NCBI RefSeq assembly: GCF_035920345.1
Contig: NZ_CP109149.1
Span: 2,108,001 to 2,172,000 of the forward strand
From: Nocardia vinacea
GTDB taxonomy: Bacteria; Actinomycetota; Actinomycetes; Mycobacteriales; Mycobacteriaceae
Direction: 5' to 3'
Length of the DNA stretch: 64,000 bases
The notes beneath the pieces were generated by a model. It saw only the letters and a program-made list of their open reading frames with translations, searched no databases and had not been told where the DNA came from. Each line of letters begins with the position of its first letter. Position 1 is the stretch's first letter. Of the stretch, positions 8,343 through 17,427 are shown one piece after another. Position numbers and translations under genes: made by a program.

Positions 8343-10433
8343 ATGAGGATCCTGGTCACCGACTTGGACGGTACGTTGCTGGGCGGGGAGATCGCCGACC
8401 AGCGTCGGCTGTACGCGGTGTTGGCCCGCCATCCCGAGGTGACGGTGGTTTTCGCCACCGGCCGCGGCGTGGCGTCGGTCGCCGAGGTGCTGTGTGATCC
8501 GCTGGTGCCGAGACCACGCTGGATCATCGCCGATGTCGGTGCCACCGTGGTCGACGGCACCGACCTGCGGCCGGTCGGCGATATTCAGGCCCATCTTCGT
8601 ACCGGATGGCCTGGGACACAACAAGTTCGGCAAGCGTTGAGCCGCTTCGGGCAACTGACATACCAACGGGTGGCGCAGGACGGGCGCTGCTCGTACCACC
8701 TGGCACCGGGCCAGCTGACCGATGAACTCACCACCGCTGTCCAGGCGCTCGGATGCCGGTGGCTGTACTCCGCGGACCGCTACTTCGACGTCATGCCGCC
8801 CAACGCATCCAAGGGCAACGCCCTGGCGGCGCTGGCCGAAAAGCTCGGTTGGCCAATGGATTCCGTCCTGGTGGCCGGTGATTCGCTCAACGATGCATCG
8901 CTGTTCGAACTGGGCACACACGGCGTGATAGTCGGCGCCGCCGAGCCCGCCCTATACCGGGCGGTTCCCCTCGCAGCGCGTATCCATCGCCCCGAACGTC
9001 CGGGCGCGGGCGGGATTCTCACAGCACTGCACGCGCTGGGGTGGGTCTCACCGGACAACTGCACCGAGGACCGGCACTGCCTGATAGTCGGCTATCACCG
9101 ACCACCGGTCCCCCGAAGTGAGCAACGATCACCGTCCAGCCCCAACGGGATTCTCCCCAGCCTGACCGCCCTGTTCGCCCAAGGGTTACCGGGCATCTGG
9201 GTCGCCGCTCAGGTCGGCGAGGACGGTGTCGACGCACGCGAGCACGAGGCCCCGTTGTCACTACTGCCGGTAACCCCCGACGAATGGAGCGGCTACTTCC
9301 ATCGCGCATGCAAGGACACACTGTGGCCGATCCTCATGTCCGAGCCGCACCGCATGCGCTTCGACACCGCGGCCTGGACCCACTATCGCGTGATCAACCA
9401 GCGATACGCCGAGCGTATCGGCGATCGAGCAGCGCACGGCGCGACCGTCTGGCTACACGACTACAACCTATGGCTCGTCCCCGGCCTGCTTCGCCGAGTC
9501 CGCCCCGATCTGCGCATCGGACTGTTCCACCACACTCCGTTCCCGCCGCCGGCGGTGTTCGCCGCCCTGCCCACCGCAGACGAAATTCGTTCCTCGCTCA
9601 TACAGTTGAACTGGGCTGGATTTCACACCAATGCCTTCGCCGACAACTTTCGACAAACCCTGACCGGCCAGCCCACACTGCCGACCTTGGGTGTCCATCC
9701 GCTGGGTATCGACCGTCCAGCCATCGAAACACTCGCCCGCAGCCGCGCCTCGCGCACACGGCCCAGCCGACACCCATTGGTGCTCTCCGTCGAACGTCTC
9801 GATTACACCAAAGCCCCCGTACACAAGGTCGAGGCCATAGCGGCGTTGCTGGAGCAACGGCCGGACCTGCACGGCCGATTGGTGTTCCGGCTCGTCTGCT
9901 CACCACCAGAACCAGGCATCTCCGCCTACGACACCACTCGCAGCGCTCTCGAGCGACGCACCACCGAGATCAACGACGCCTGGCGTGTCGGCAGTTGGCA
10001 ACCGATCGACTACATCCCGCACAACCTGCCGCTCTCCGAGGTGATGGACCACTACCTGGCCGCGGACGTGTTCTGGGTGACCTCCCTGCAGGACGGCATG
10101 AACCTGACCGCAAAGGAATTCGTCGCCGCCCAGTCGGCAGTGGCCGGACCCGGCTCCCGGCCCGGGGTGCTGGTGCTGTCCCGCTACGCCGGCGCCGCAA
10201 CAGAACTCGGCGACGCCGCCCTACTCACCGACCCGCATTCGCCCGAAGACCTCACCGCCACACTCGCCCGCGCACTGTCCCTCGACCACACCGAGCGCCG
10301 CACTCGCGCGAAACGTCTGGCCCACCTCTTAGGCCACGACCGCCCCATCGACTGGGCGACCCGCATCATCGACGCCATCCGTGTCCGCACCCCCGACCCG
10401 GCCGCAGCGCCGATCACCTACCAGCCGTCCTGA
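8343..10433 (+). CDS. HAD phosphatase-GT20 glycosyltransferase fusion (trehalose-6-phosphate synthase-like)
   Basis: Bifunctional-looking protein of 696 residues starting MRILVTDLDGTL. Residues 1-230 are a HAD-IIB (sucrose/trehalose-phosphatase-like) domain with all four motifs: DLDGT, FATGRG, Lys in ASKGNALAAL and GDSLNDAS. Residues about 250-690 are a GT20 (OtsA) domain: WLHDYNLWLVP, GLFHHTPFP, SVERLDYTKAP (Arg and Lys that bind donor phosphates) and DGMNLTAKEFVAAQ (nucleoside-binding Asp). It probably joins a nucleotide sugar to a sugar phosphate and then dephosphorylates the product. The order is phosphatase first, the reverse of familiar plant and yeast TPS-TPP proteins. Product could be trehalose, glucosylglycerol or another glycoside. 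Confidence 0.85.
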   Translation: MRILVTDLDGTLLGGEIADQRRLYAVLARHPEVTVVFATGRGVASVAEVLCDPLVPRPRWIIADVGATVVDGTDLRPVGDIQAHLRTGWPGTQQVRQALSRFGQLTYQRVAQDGRCSYHLAPGQLTDELTTAVQALGCRWLYSADRYFDVMPPNASKGNALAALAEKLGWPMDSVLVAGDSLNDASLFELGTHGVIVGAAEPALYRAVPLAARIHRPERPGAGGILTALHALGWVSPDNCTEDRHCLIVGYHRPPVPRSEQRSPSSPNGILPSLTALFAQGLPGIWVAAQVGEDGVDAREHEAPLSLLPVTPDEWSGYFHRACKDTLWPILMSEPHRMRFDTAAWTHYRVINQRYAERIGDRAAHGATVWLHDYNLWLVPGLLRRVRPDLRIGLFHHTPFPPPAVFAALPTADEIRSSLIQLNWAGFHTNAFADNFRQTLTGQPTLPTLGVHPLGIDRPAIETLARSRASRTRPSRHPLVLSVERLDYTKAPVHKVEAIAALLEQRPDLHGRLVFRLVCSPPEPGISAYDTTRSALERRTTEINDAWRVGSWQPIDYIPHNLPLSEVMDHYLAADVFWVTSLQDGMNLTAKEFVAAQSAVAGPGSRPGVLVLSRYAGAATELGDAALLTDPHSPEDLTATLARALSLDHTERRTRAKRLAHLLGHDRPIDWATRIIDAIRVRTPDPAAAPITYQPS

Positions 10434-10785
10434 TCGCGCAACTCGGCAGATTCGTACATCGCGAAACACGCGGAAATCGGCTACTTTTCGAGCGTTCCGA
10501 CGTGTCCGAACCCGCAGGCCAGCTGATACGAGATGCTCCTAGCATGCCGGACGGTGCAAGCAAACCGGTTGAGCCAAACCTTGCCTACCAGCAGCGACGA
10601 CGAACCGAGGGCACTTGCCTGCGAAACGTCTCCGCAGTTCAGCGGGTTTTCTTTTACCTGCACATCGCTTTCGGATTGCCAACAGAACGAAAAGCGCAGG
10701 TCAATCGGTTGCCCGTGCGAATCTCCCAGGGAACACAAAACATGGGCAACTGGTCCGACAACTCGCCGGCGCGGCGGGAGAACCT
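10434..10785. other. Intergenic stretch without a supported gene
   Basis: About 350 bp between the GT20 gene and the VOC remnant. Base composition is less G/C-rich than nearby genes. Open frames here have no coding-like third-position bias, and no terminator or repeat was recognised. Confidence 0.4.
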
Positions 10786-10789
10786 GGGA

Positions 10790-10970
10790 GGTGGTCCGGC
10801 CGTACGAAACTCGAAAGCTCCAGCGCCGTTCCTCCGCAGGGCGGTCGCAGCATGACGATCTCGGTGGCAGTGCCGGCCATGCCGATCACCGTGTCCAGGA
10901 ACTCGCCTTCGACGGCAATCTCTGATCGGCCGAAGAGGATGGCCCACCATGACAGCGGGTATTCATGTGT
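10790..10970 (-). pseudogene. Internal fragment of a glyoxalase/VOC-family protein
   Basis: A minus-strand frame reads EIAVEGEFLDTVIGMAGTAT and then EIVMLRPPCGGTALELSSF, matching the central region of vicinal-oxygen-chelate proteins (VxGxxG followed by IAMLRTPDG..LELxxF). The conserved N-terminal strand and the C-terminal metal-binding Glu region are missing. There is no start codon in a sensible place, so this is a decayed copy. Confidence 0.5.
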
Positions 10971-11030
10971 GATCCCTTCGGAGTGGAGACGATCAGTCCG
11001 ACACCCGGTGTACCGCCACGGCGAGTGGTC

Positions 11031-11885
11031 TCAGGTGACCGACCGCGTCTCCTCGGCCCAGCTGGCGAGTAACCGCAAAGCGGTGTGTGAGGGTGAGCCT
11101 TCCTCGACAGTGTGCGCGATCAGTGCTTGGTCCGGATCGTCGGGGAGGCGCAGGGTTTCGAAGCCGAGGTCCAGTTCGCCGACCACCGGGTGCCGGTAGA
11201 CGTACCGGCCGTGGGTCTTGTCCTTCAGGTGGTGCTCTGCCCACGCTGTCCGGAATTCCGCGCTGGCCGCCGACAGTTCGTCGAGCAGGGCCGCCGTTTC
11301 CGGGTCGTCCGGGTGCCGCCCGGCGTCGAGCCGGAGGTAGGCGGCCACGTCGCGGGTCTTTTGCGGCCAGTCGGCGTAGAGGCTGCGCATGCCCTCGTCC
11401 AGGAAGACCAGGCGGGCCAGGTTTCGCTGCGTGGGTGGCAGTGCGCCGAAGTCGGTGATCAGCGCGGCGGCGAGACGGTTCCAGGCCAGCACATCGGTGT
11501 TGCGGCCGACGATGTACGCGGGCACGTCGGCGGCAGAGTCCAGCAGCCGCCGCAGCCCCGGCCGGACCTGCTGCGACCCATCCGCGTGGTCCCCTTCCGA
11601 CCAAGGTCGCGCGAGCCGGTAGAAGTGTTGCCGCTCAACATCGTTCAGGCGCAGTGCTCGGGCGACCGCATCCAGCACGGCTTCGGAGAAGTGCAGGGTG
11701 CGCCCCTGTTCCAGACGCACATAGTGGTCGACGCTGACTCCGGCGAGCTGCGCGAGCTCCTCCCGGCGCAGCCCAGGTACCCGGCGCCGACCGCCGTAGT
11801 CAGGCAGTCCGAGCTCCTCGGGCCGCAGGCGAGCCCGCCGGGACCGCAGGAATTCGCCGAGTTCGGCCCGTCTGTCCAGTGGCAT
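11031..11885 (-). CDS. XRE-family transcriptional regulator with MmyB-like ligand-binding domain
   Basis: 284 residues starting MPLDRRAELGEFLRSRRARL. Residues 1-75 form a Cro/C1-type helix-turn-helix (VPGLRREELAQLAGVSVDHYVRLEQG); residues 105-270 match the MmyB PAS-like domain (AYIVGRNTDVLAWN, RNLARLVFLDEGMR, HPVVGELDLGFETLRLPDDP). Proteins of this family in actinobacteria typically repress a divergent oxidoreductase gene. Here the divergent gene 140 bp away is an aldo/keto reductase followed by a monooxygenase, which fits exactly. The inducer is unknown; fatty acids bind some relatives. Confidence 0.92.
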   Translation of the reverse strand: MPLDRRAELGEFLRSRRARLRPEELGLPDYGGRRRVPGLRREELAQLAGVSVDHYVRLEQGRTLHFSEAVLDAVARALRLNDVERQHFYRLARPWSEGDHADGSQQVRPGLRRLLDSAADVPAYIVGRNTDVLAWNRLAAALITDFGALPPTQRNLARLVFLDEGMRSLYADWPQKTRDVAAYLRLDAGRHPDDPETAALLDELSAASAEFRTAWAEHHLKDKTHGRYVYRHPVVGELDLGFETLRLPDDPDQALIAHTVEEGSPSHTALRLLASWAEETRSVT

Positions 11886-12025
11886 AGGGCCAGTATCCCC
11901 GCGCCGGGTGGGCGCGAGCCTGGTCATGTGGTGCCTAGGCTGCGGCCGGCACTGGGTAACCCGAGATACGGCGATCAAGGTTGGAGACACCGGAAACAAC
12001 ACAGCGAAGAAATGAGCACTGCGCA

Positions 12026-13075
12026 ATGACCAACCTGACCGCCATCCCGCTCGGCACCACCGGCATGGACATCACCCGACTCGGCTTCGGTTCGTGGGCC
12101 GTATCAGGCTCGGGCTGGACCTTCAGCTGGGGCGCCACGGACGACGCCGAATCGATTGCTGCCATCCGCCACGCGCTCGACGCGGGCGTCAACTGGATCG
12201 ACACCGCCGCGGTGTACGGCCTGGGCCATTCGGAGGAACTGGTCGGCAAGGCCATCGCCGGCCTGCCGAACGCCGACCGCCCTTATCTTTTCACCAAGGT
12301 CGGCCTGGTCTGGGATCCGGAGAATCCGTCGGCCGCCCCTCGACGGATCATGAAGCCCGCCAGCGTGCGCCGCGAGGTCGAAGACTCCTTGCGGCGGCTG
12401 GGCGTCGACCACATCGACCTGTATCAGGTCCACTATCCCGACACCGGCGAATCGCTGGAGTACGCCGGTGGCGGGTTCGGCGCGGTATCGCCCAACGCCA
12501 CCCCGCTGGAGGAGTACTGGCAGGTCATGGCCGACCTGAAGGCCGAAGGCAAGGTCCGGGCCATCGGATTGTCCAATCACACGCCCGACCTGCTCGAGGC
12601 CGCCGAGCAGATCGCTCATGTCGATGTCATCCAGCCGCCGTTCTCGGCGATCAACCGGTCCTCCGCCGCCGAGATCGCCTGGGCACGCGCACATGAGACC
12701 GGCGTGATCGTCTACTCGCCACTGCAGTCCGGCCTGCTCACCGGGGCCTTTTCCGCCGAGCGTGTGGCCGGTCTGCCCGCTGAGGACTGGCGGAGAGCCC
12801 ATCACGACTTCAGCACCGGCCTCACCGCCAACCTCCGGTTGGCAGACGCGCTGCGCCCCATCGCCGCACGACACGACGCCACCGTCGCCGAGGTGGCCAT
12901 CGCCTGGGTGCTGGCCTGGCCGGGTATCACCGGAGCCATCGTCGGTGCACGCAGATCAGACCAGGTCGACGGCTGGATCGGCGCGAACTCGGTGACGCTG
13001 ACACCGTCGGACCTGGCCGAGATCGCCGCCGCGATCACCGCATCCGGCGCGGGCGCCGGCCCCGCTCAGCCGTGA
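12026..13075 (+). CDS. Aldo/keto reductase
   Basis: NAD(P)H-dependent oxidoreductase of the AKR superfamily, 349 residues from ATG 12026. The catalytic tetrad is visible: Asp59 (WIDTAA), Tyr64 (AVYG), Lys in LFTKVGL and His in YQVHYPD. The NADP-binding tail GAIVGARRSDQVDGWIGA is present near the C-terminus. Divergent from the XRE/MmyB regulator, and the next gene (quinol monooxygenase family) starts 26 bp after the stop, so the two make a small inducible operon for an aldehyde, ketone or quinone. Substrate not deducible. Confidence 0.93.
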   Translation: MTNLTAIPLGTTGMDITRLGFGSWAVSGSGWTFSWGATDDAESIAAIRHALDAGVNWIDTAAVYGLGHSEELVGKAIAGLPNADRPYLFTKVGLVWDPENPSAAPRRIMKPASVRREVEDSLRRLGVDHIDLYQVHYPDTGESLEYAGGGFGAVSPNATPLEEYWQVMADLKAEGKVRAIGLSNHTPDLLEAAEQIAHVDVIQPPFSAINRSSAAEIAWARAHETGVIVYSPLQSGLLTGAFSAERVAGLPAEDWRRAHHDFSTGLTANLRLADALRPIAARHDATVAEVAIAWVLAWPGITGAIVGARRSDQVDGWIGANSVTLTPSDLAEIAAAITASGAGAGPAQP

Positions 13076-13101
13076 AAACCCCTACCGCACAGGAGATCAC
13101 C

Positions 13102-13398
13102 ATGTCATTGACCGTCATCGCCGAGTGCCTGGCCGCGCCCGGGCAGGAGGACCGGCTTCGCACCGCGCTGGAGGCGATGATCGAGCCTTCGCTGGAGGAG
13201 CCCGGCTGCCTGGCCTACCGGCCCTACCTCGACCCCAACCACGCAGGCCGGATGGTGATCGTCGAGCAGTGGACCGGCGCGCAGGCACTCGCCGAACACT
13301 TCACGTCCGCGCACTTCCGACACGTGCAGCAGGTGCTCGAATTCGTGCTCGCCGAGCCGATGACCATCCGCGAACTCGTCACCGCCCCCACCGGGTGA
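13102..13398 (+). CDS. Antibiotic biosynthesis monooxygenase (ABM)-family protein
   Basis: 98-residue ferredoxin-like-fold protein of the YgiN/quinol monooxygenase type: MSLTVIAECLAAPGQEDRLR, then EPGCLAYRPYLDPN and VEQWTGAQALAEHFTSAHF, the family's typical beta-alpha-beta pattern with the conserved His near the end of the second helix. It works as a dimer without metal or cofactor in known relatives. Spaced 26 bp after the aldo/keto reductase, so probably co-transcribed and acting on its product or on quinones. Confidence 0.88.
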   Translation: MSLTVIAECLAAPGQEDRLRTALEAMIEPSLEEPGCLAYRPYLDPNHAGRMVIVEQWTGAQALAEHFTSAHFRHVQQVLEFVLAEPMTIRELVTAPTG

Positions 13399-13484
13399 AC
13401 CGTCGAGAACCCGGCAGCGGAACACCGAGCGGCTGTTCCCCGGGTGATGAGTTCGGGTTCCTGGCGTTCTTCATGGCATCCGAA

Positions 13485-13518
13485 GTCCCATCGCGAGCGC
13501 ATCGCAAAAGTATCAACC
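13485..13518 (+). promoter_or_regulatory. 34-bp conserved upstream element, copy 1
   Basis: Begins GTCCCATCGCG and ends AAAGTATCAACC; 30 of 34 bases match the element at 20530-20563. It contains two ATCGC units 11 bp apart (one helical turn) and GTATCAAC. It ends 20 bp before the CMD-family start at 13539. Both copies precede operons with CMD-family genes. It is either a promoter for an alternative (ECF-like) sigma factor or an operator. Confidence 0.6.
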
Positions 13519-13538
13519 TGGCCGACAATGCTGACCGC

Positions 13539-14111
13539 ATGTCCGACCACATCCTCGAGTTGCCGCTGATCGAGCCGGAGACGACGGCCGACGCCACCCG
13601 CACTCTCTTCGACACCGCCCAAACCATGTTCGGGATCACGCCCAATCTCGCAAAGGTGCTGGCGCACAGTCCGGCCGCGATGCGCGGGTATCTCGCTCTT
13701 GCCGGCTCACTGCGCGGTGACAGCGCGCTGGAGGCGGCGACCCGGACGCGCGTGGGCCTGCTGCTGGCACAGGAGCACCGATGCGATTACGTACTATCGG
13801 CCCACAGCTTTCTCGCCTCGCGCGTGGCCGGACTGAGCGAGGACGCAGTGGCCGACGCACGATTCGGCACAGCGTCGGATCCGAAGCAGGCCGCGATCCT
13901 GGCCTGGGCGATGGCACTGGTCCGCCGCGGCGGGGCGGTCACCGACCAGGAGCTGGCCGCGGCCCGAGCCATGCTGTCGGTGGCAGAACTCGTCGATGTG
14001 GTGGCCGAGATTGCGCTCGGGGTGTTCGACTCCTATTTGTCGCTCGCTGGGCGGGTGCCGATCGACTGGCCGCGGGTGCGCCATACCGATCCGGCTGGCG
14101 AGCAGCGATGA
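13539..14111 (+). CDS. Carboxymuconolactone decarboxylase (CMD)/AhpD-like family protein
   Basis: 190 residues, start MSDHILELPLIEPE. The all-helical AhpD-like core is seen as MFGITPNLAKVLAHSPAAMRG followed by EHRCDYVLSAHSFLA, the family's E..C..C...H site. Here the second cysteine of the CxxC pair is Val (C-D-Y-V), so thiol peroxidase activity through a disulfide is doubtful. The last ~25 residues are typical (GVFDSYLSLAGRVPIDWP). It stands alone behind the shared 34-bp element, so it may belong to a stress regulon with the 20615-21618 operon. Confidence 0.85.
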   Translation: MSDHILELPLIEPETTADATRTLFDTAQTMFGITPNLAKVLAHSPAAMRGYLALAGSLRGDSALEAATRTRVGLLLAQEHRCDYVLSAHSFLASRVAGLSEDAVADARFGTASDPKQAAILAWAMALVRRGGAVTDQELAAARAMLSVAELVDVVAEIALGVFDSYLSLAGRVPIDWPRVRHTDPAGEQR

Positions 14112-14193
14112 TGCCGGGTTCGGGCGCTGGTGTTCCCACCCGGCCCGTCGTTGTCGGCGGTACGTCGGTCGGCATGAGGAGCAGTGTCGGGTG

Positions 14194-15150
14194 ATGGGTC
14201 CATGCCTTCCTGCCATCGACGACGTTGCGGCGGCCGCCGATCGCATCAAAGGGATCCTCCGACCGCTGACAGTGATCGACGCAGATGCGGATCTCGTCCC
14301 GGACGCCGAGATCGTTCTGGCCCTGGAATTCCTGCAGCACACCGGTTCCTTCAAGGCCCGGGGTGCGGCGAACCTGGTGGTTGCTCTGGTGCAGGCGCGA
14401 CGAATGCCGGCCGCCGGCATCGTCTCGGCCACTGGCGGCAACGCAGACATCGGATTCGCCTGGGCGGCCCAGCGGCTCGGTATTCCCGCGACGGTGTTCC
14501 TCGATCGTTCGACTCCCTCGGCCAGGGTCGAACGGCTGCGCAGCCTCGGCGCCGAGGTGCACGTGGCGGGTACGACCAAAGCGGATACGTTGCAGGTCGC
14601 CCGGCGATTCCAGGAGCAAACCGGGGCCATCGACGCCTACACCCACGACGACACCCTCACCTGTGCAGGCGCAGGCACCATCCTGCTCGAACTCGCTGCC
14701 GCCCGCCCGATGCTGGACACTGTCGTCTGCGCAGTCGGCGCCGGCGGCATGTTCTCCGGCATCGCCGCCGTCGCCGACACCTTGGGTATCCGGCTGGTCG
14801 GAGCCGAACCAGAGGGCAGCCAGGCGCTGCACGCTGCGCTGGCCGCAGACGCCGTCTTGGAGGTGGATATCGATTCCATCGCCGCGGAATCCCTGGGCGC
14901 GCCCCGAGTGTCACCCGCCGCCCTGGCGTGGGCCAAGACCACCGACGCCCGATCGGTTGTCGTGGACGACGGCGCAATCGTTCACGCGCGCCTGCAGTTG
15001 TGGCAGCGCCACCGCATCGCCGTCGAATACGGTTCGGCGGTGGGCCTGGCGGCCGTGCTCACCGGCGCCTACCGGCCCCGGCCCGCGGAGCGGATCGGAA
15101 TCGTCTTGTGCGGGGCCAATACCGATCCCGCCGACCTGATCGACAACTGA
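14194..15150 (+). CDS. PLP-dependent fold-type II enzyme (serine/threonine dehydratase-like)
   Basis: 318 residues from ATG 14194 (GTG three bases upstream is an alternative). The PLP lysine lies in HTGSFKARGAAN, the SATGGNADIG loop corresponds to the cofactor-contact SxGNxG, and GAGGMFSGIA is the glycine loop that holds the phosphate. The C-terminus ends VLCGANTDP as in threonine dehydratases. No regulatory ACT domain, so it is the short catabolic type. Likely deaminates Ser/Thr or a related hydroxy-amino acid. It begins about 80 bp after the CMD gene and may be read from the same transcript. Confidence 0.85.
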   Translation: MGPCLPAIDDVAAAADRIKGILRPLTVIDADADLVPDAEIVLALEFLQHTGSFKARGAANLVVALVQARRMPAAGIVSATGGNADIGFAWAAQRLGIPATVFLDRSTPSARVERLRSLGAEVHVAGTTKADTLQVARRFQEQTGAIDAYTHDDTLTCAGAGTILLELAAARPMLDTVVCAVGAGGMFSGIAAVADTLGIRLVGAEPEGSQALHAALAADAVLEVDIDSIAAESLGAPRVSPAALAWAKTTDARSVVVDDGAIVHARLQLWQRHRIAVEYGSAVGLAAVLTGAYRPRPAERIGIVLCGANTDPADLIDN

Positions 15151-15286
15151 CCGAAGGTCGGTGACGATCCCTGCCAGCTCGGTGACCGGATCTGCCGCCG
15201 TCCTCGCGCTCGGCCGCCTTCTGCCGTTCAATTTCGGTCATCACAGTGTGTCCCTGACCTGCAGGGACTTCAGGAGAGGCGAAGCA

Positions 15287-16141
15287 GTGACCGAATTTGT
15301 GGAGTTGACCGGTGGCCGGATCGCCTACGACACGCTCGGGGACGGGCCGCTCGTGCTATTGGCACACGGCATGGGCGACCATCGCCAGGTGTACCGGGCC
15401 GTCGTACCGCGGCTGGCCGCGGCAGGCTACCGGGTTGTCAATATGGACATTCGCGGGCATGGCCAGTCGTCTATGGACTGGGTGTCGCAGACCGGGCGGG
15501 CAGTCATCAGCCGGACCGATGTAGCGCGGGATATGGTCGGGGTGATCGAGCACTTCGGCGGTCCGGCGGTGATCATCGGGCATTCGATTTCCGGGGGCGC
15601 GGCGACGATCGCTGCCGCCACCGCACCGGAGCTGGTCGCGGGCATCGTGCAGATAAACCCTTTCACCCTGGCCCAAAAGTTCAGCGTGCCGGGTTTCTGC
15701 AGGGTTCGCCGGTATCGGCAGGGGATGCTGCGGCTCGGCATGACCGCAACGGGAAGCCTGCGATGGTGGCTGCGCTACCTCGACGTGGCCTACCCGACCA
15801 AGCCGGCCGACCACGCAGAGTACACGGCGGCATTGGCTGCCACGCTGCGCGAGCCAGGGCGGATGGCGGAATTCATGAAGGTCGAGTCCCAGCCGACCGA
15901 CGCGCACGCGCAGCTGCCCAATGTCGCCTGCCCAGCGCTGGTGATCATGGGCACCTCGGACCCGGATTTCGTCGATCCGACGGCCGAGGGCGAAGCGGTC
16001 CTCTCCGCGATGCCGCCGGGTATCGGGCAGCTCGCGACCATCGCCGGCGGCCACTACCTTCATGCTGAAAAGCCCGACGCCACAGCAGAACTCATTGTCG
16101 ACTTTCTCGCGACCCGGGTGGCGGAAAACCGAGTCGGCTGA
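15287..16141 (+). CDS. Alpha/beta-fold hydrolase
   Basis: 284 residues from the GTG at 15287, chosen because AGGAGA lies 8-13 bp upstream and the fold begins at VELTGGRIAYDTLGDGPLVL. Oxyanion motif HGMGDH, nucleophile Ser in GHSISGG, acid in MGTSDPDF and catalytic His in GGHYLHAE are all present. Related to haloalkane dehalogenase/epoxide hydrolase-like esterases; the substrate is unknown. It stands alone between the dehydratase and the GlxA regulator. Confidence 0.88.
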   Translation: MTEFVELTGGRIAYDTLGDGPLVLLAHGMGDHRQVYRAVVPRLAAAGYRVVNMDIRGHGQSSMDWVSQTGRAVISRTDVARDMVGVIEHFGGPAVIIGHSISGGAATIAAATAPELVAGIVQINPFTLAQKFSVPGFCRVRRYRQGMLRLGMTATGSLRWWLRYLDVAYPTKPADHAEYTAALAATLREPGRMAEFMKVESQPTDAHAQLPNVACPALVIMGTSDPDFVDPTAEGEAVLSAMPPGIGQLATIAGGHYLHAEKPDATAELIVDFLATRVAENRVG

Positions 16142-16253
16142 CGACATGTCCCCCTCGGGCTGCCGGCTCGCATACCCGGCACACCCCCCGCCAAGCGGAT
16201 ACCCGCCCTGCACTTCGGCGTCGGAAAGTTCGGAGGGCCGTCATAATGTCGGC

Positions 16254-17255
16254 GTGCTTACTCGGACGGTCGTGTTTGTCGTCTACGACGGTTTCCAGCT
16301 GCTCGACCTGGCGGGTCCGCTGGATGTGTTCGCTACGGCCAACCATGCAGTGGGCGGTCCGGCCTATCGACTGATCACGGCGTCACCGGGCGGCCGGACG
16401 ATCGAACTCGCGGGCGGGGTGAGCTTCGCTGTCGACCGAGCACTGGAGGAGGTTGCTGCGACCACCGAGGTGATCGACACCCTGCTCGTGGTCGGGGGGT
16501 TCGGGGCATTCGTGCCGGAGACGTCGTCGGAGGTGGCACAGCAACTGCCCGCACTCGCGCGGAGGTCCCAGCGAATCACCTCGGTGTGCGCGGGCGCGTT
16601 GGTGCTGGCCGCAGCAGGGCTGCTGAACGGGTACCGAGCCACCACGCACTGGGGGGCGGGTGATCATCTGGCCCGCGCATTTCCGCTGGTAAGAGTGGAG
16701 GTGGACCGGATTTGCGTCCACGACCGCAATCGGTGGACGTCGGCCGGGGTCAGTGCGGGAATCGATATGGCGCTGGCTTTGGTGGACGCCGATCTCGGCG
16801 CCGAGATCGCGCAGCTGATCGCCCGCCAACTGGTCATTTACGTCCATCGGGCGGGCGGGCAGGAACAGTTCAGCGCGCAGCTGCGCAGCCAGCCCGCCCG
16901 GACACCATCGATCCGGGCAGTACAGCAATGGCTGCCCGACCACCTGACCGGGGATCTGACAATCGCAGCGCTGGCCACCCGAGCGGGGATGAGCGAACGC
17001 ACCTTTGCGCGGTCCTTCCGCGCCGAGACCGGTACCACTCCAGCACATTTCATCGAGACCCTGCGGCTGGAGGCCGCTCGCCGATTGCTCGAGAGCACCG
17101 ACCTCACCGTCGACGCGATTGCCCGCACGGTCGGCTACAAGCACGGCAAGACACTGCACCGGTTGATCGCCCGGCGGCTGTCCACCACCCCCGACGCTTA
17201 CCGACAGCAGATTGCCTCCACCACTGCCACGCATCCCCAGCTCAACCCTGCGTGA
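16254..17255 (+). CDS. GlxA-family transcriptional regulator (DJ-1/PfpI + AraC HTH)
   Basis: 333 residues from GTG 16254 (VLTRTVVFVVYDGFQLLDLAG). Residues 1-170 form a DJ-1/PfpI domain with DGFQLLDLAGPLDVF and the nucleophile-elbow Cys in SVCAGALVLAAAGLL. Residues about 215-315 are an AraC-type double HTH (LTIAALATRAGMSERTFARSF ... VDAIARTVGYKH). Such regulators activate catabolic genes. No obvious target adjoins except the upstream hydrolase. The gene ends just before a perfect inverted repeat. Confidence 0.93.
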   Translation: MLTRTVVFVVYDGFQLLDLAGPLDVFATANHAVGGPAYRLITASPGGRTIELAGGVSFAVDRALEEVAATTEVIDTLLVVGGFGAFVPETSSEVAQQLPALARRSQRITSVCAGALVLAAAGLLNGYRATTHWGAGDHLARAFPLVRVEVDRICVHDRNRWTSAGVSAGIDMALALVDADLGAEIAQLIARQLVIYVHRAGGQEQFSAQLRSQPARTPSIRAVQQWLPDHLTGDLTIAALATRAGMSERTFARSFRAETGTTPAHFIETLRLEAARRLLESTDLTVDAIARTVGYKHGKTLHRLIARRLSTTPDAYRQQIASTTATHPQLNPA

Positions 17256-17289
17256 GCAGAATTATCTAGCCGACGGGACCCTCATGTGT

Positions 17290-17341
17290 CCCGATTGCGA
17301 CCTGTACCAAGGGTTTTCGGAGCGTACGAGTCGCAATCGGG
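17290..17341. repeat. Perfect 12-bp inverted repeat, 28-bp spacer
   Basis: CCCGATTGCGAC (17290-17301) and GTCGCAATCGGG (17330-17341). It lies between the convergent ends of the GlxA gene and the minus-strand SARP gene. It has no T-tract, so it may be a bidirectional terminator stem or a protein-binding site. It also sits about 90 bp from one edge of the shuffled AfsR locus. Confidence 0.65.
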
Positions 17342-17427
17342 GAGCATGAGTTACTGCTTGACAAGCGCATCGCTCGCGTCGGCTCGGAATCTCCCAGACG
17401 ATATCCGCCGACGCTGCGGCGTTCGTG

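Noticed and set aside
10481..10925. Short open frames on both strands between the GT20 gene and the XRE regulator
   Set aside because: No coding-like codon bias or family resemblance except for the VOC fragment at 10790-10970.
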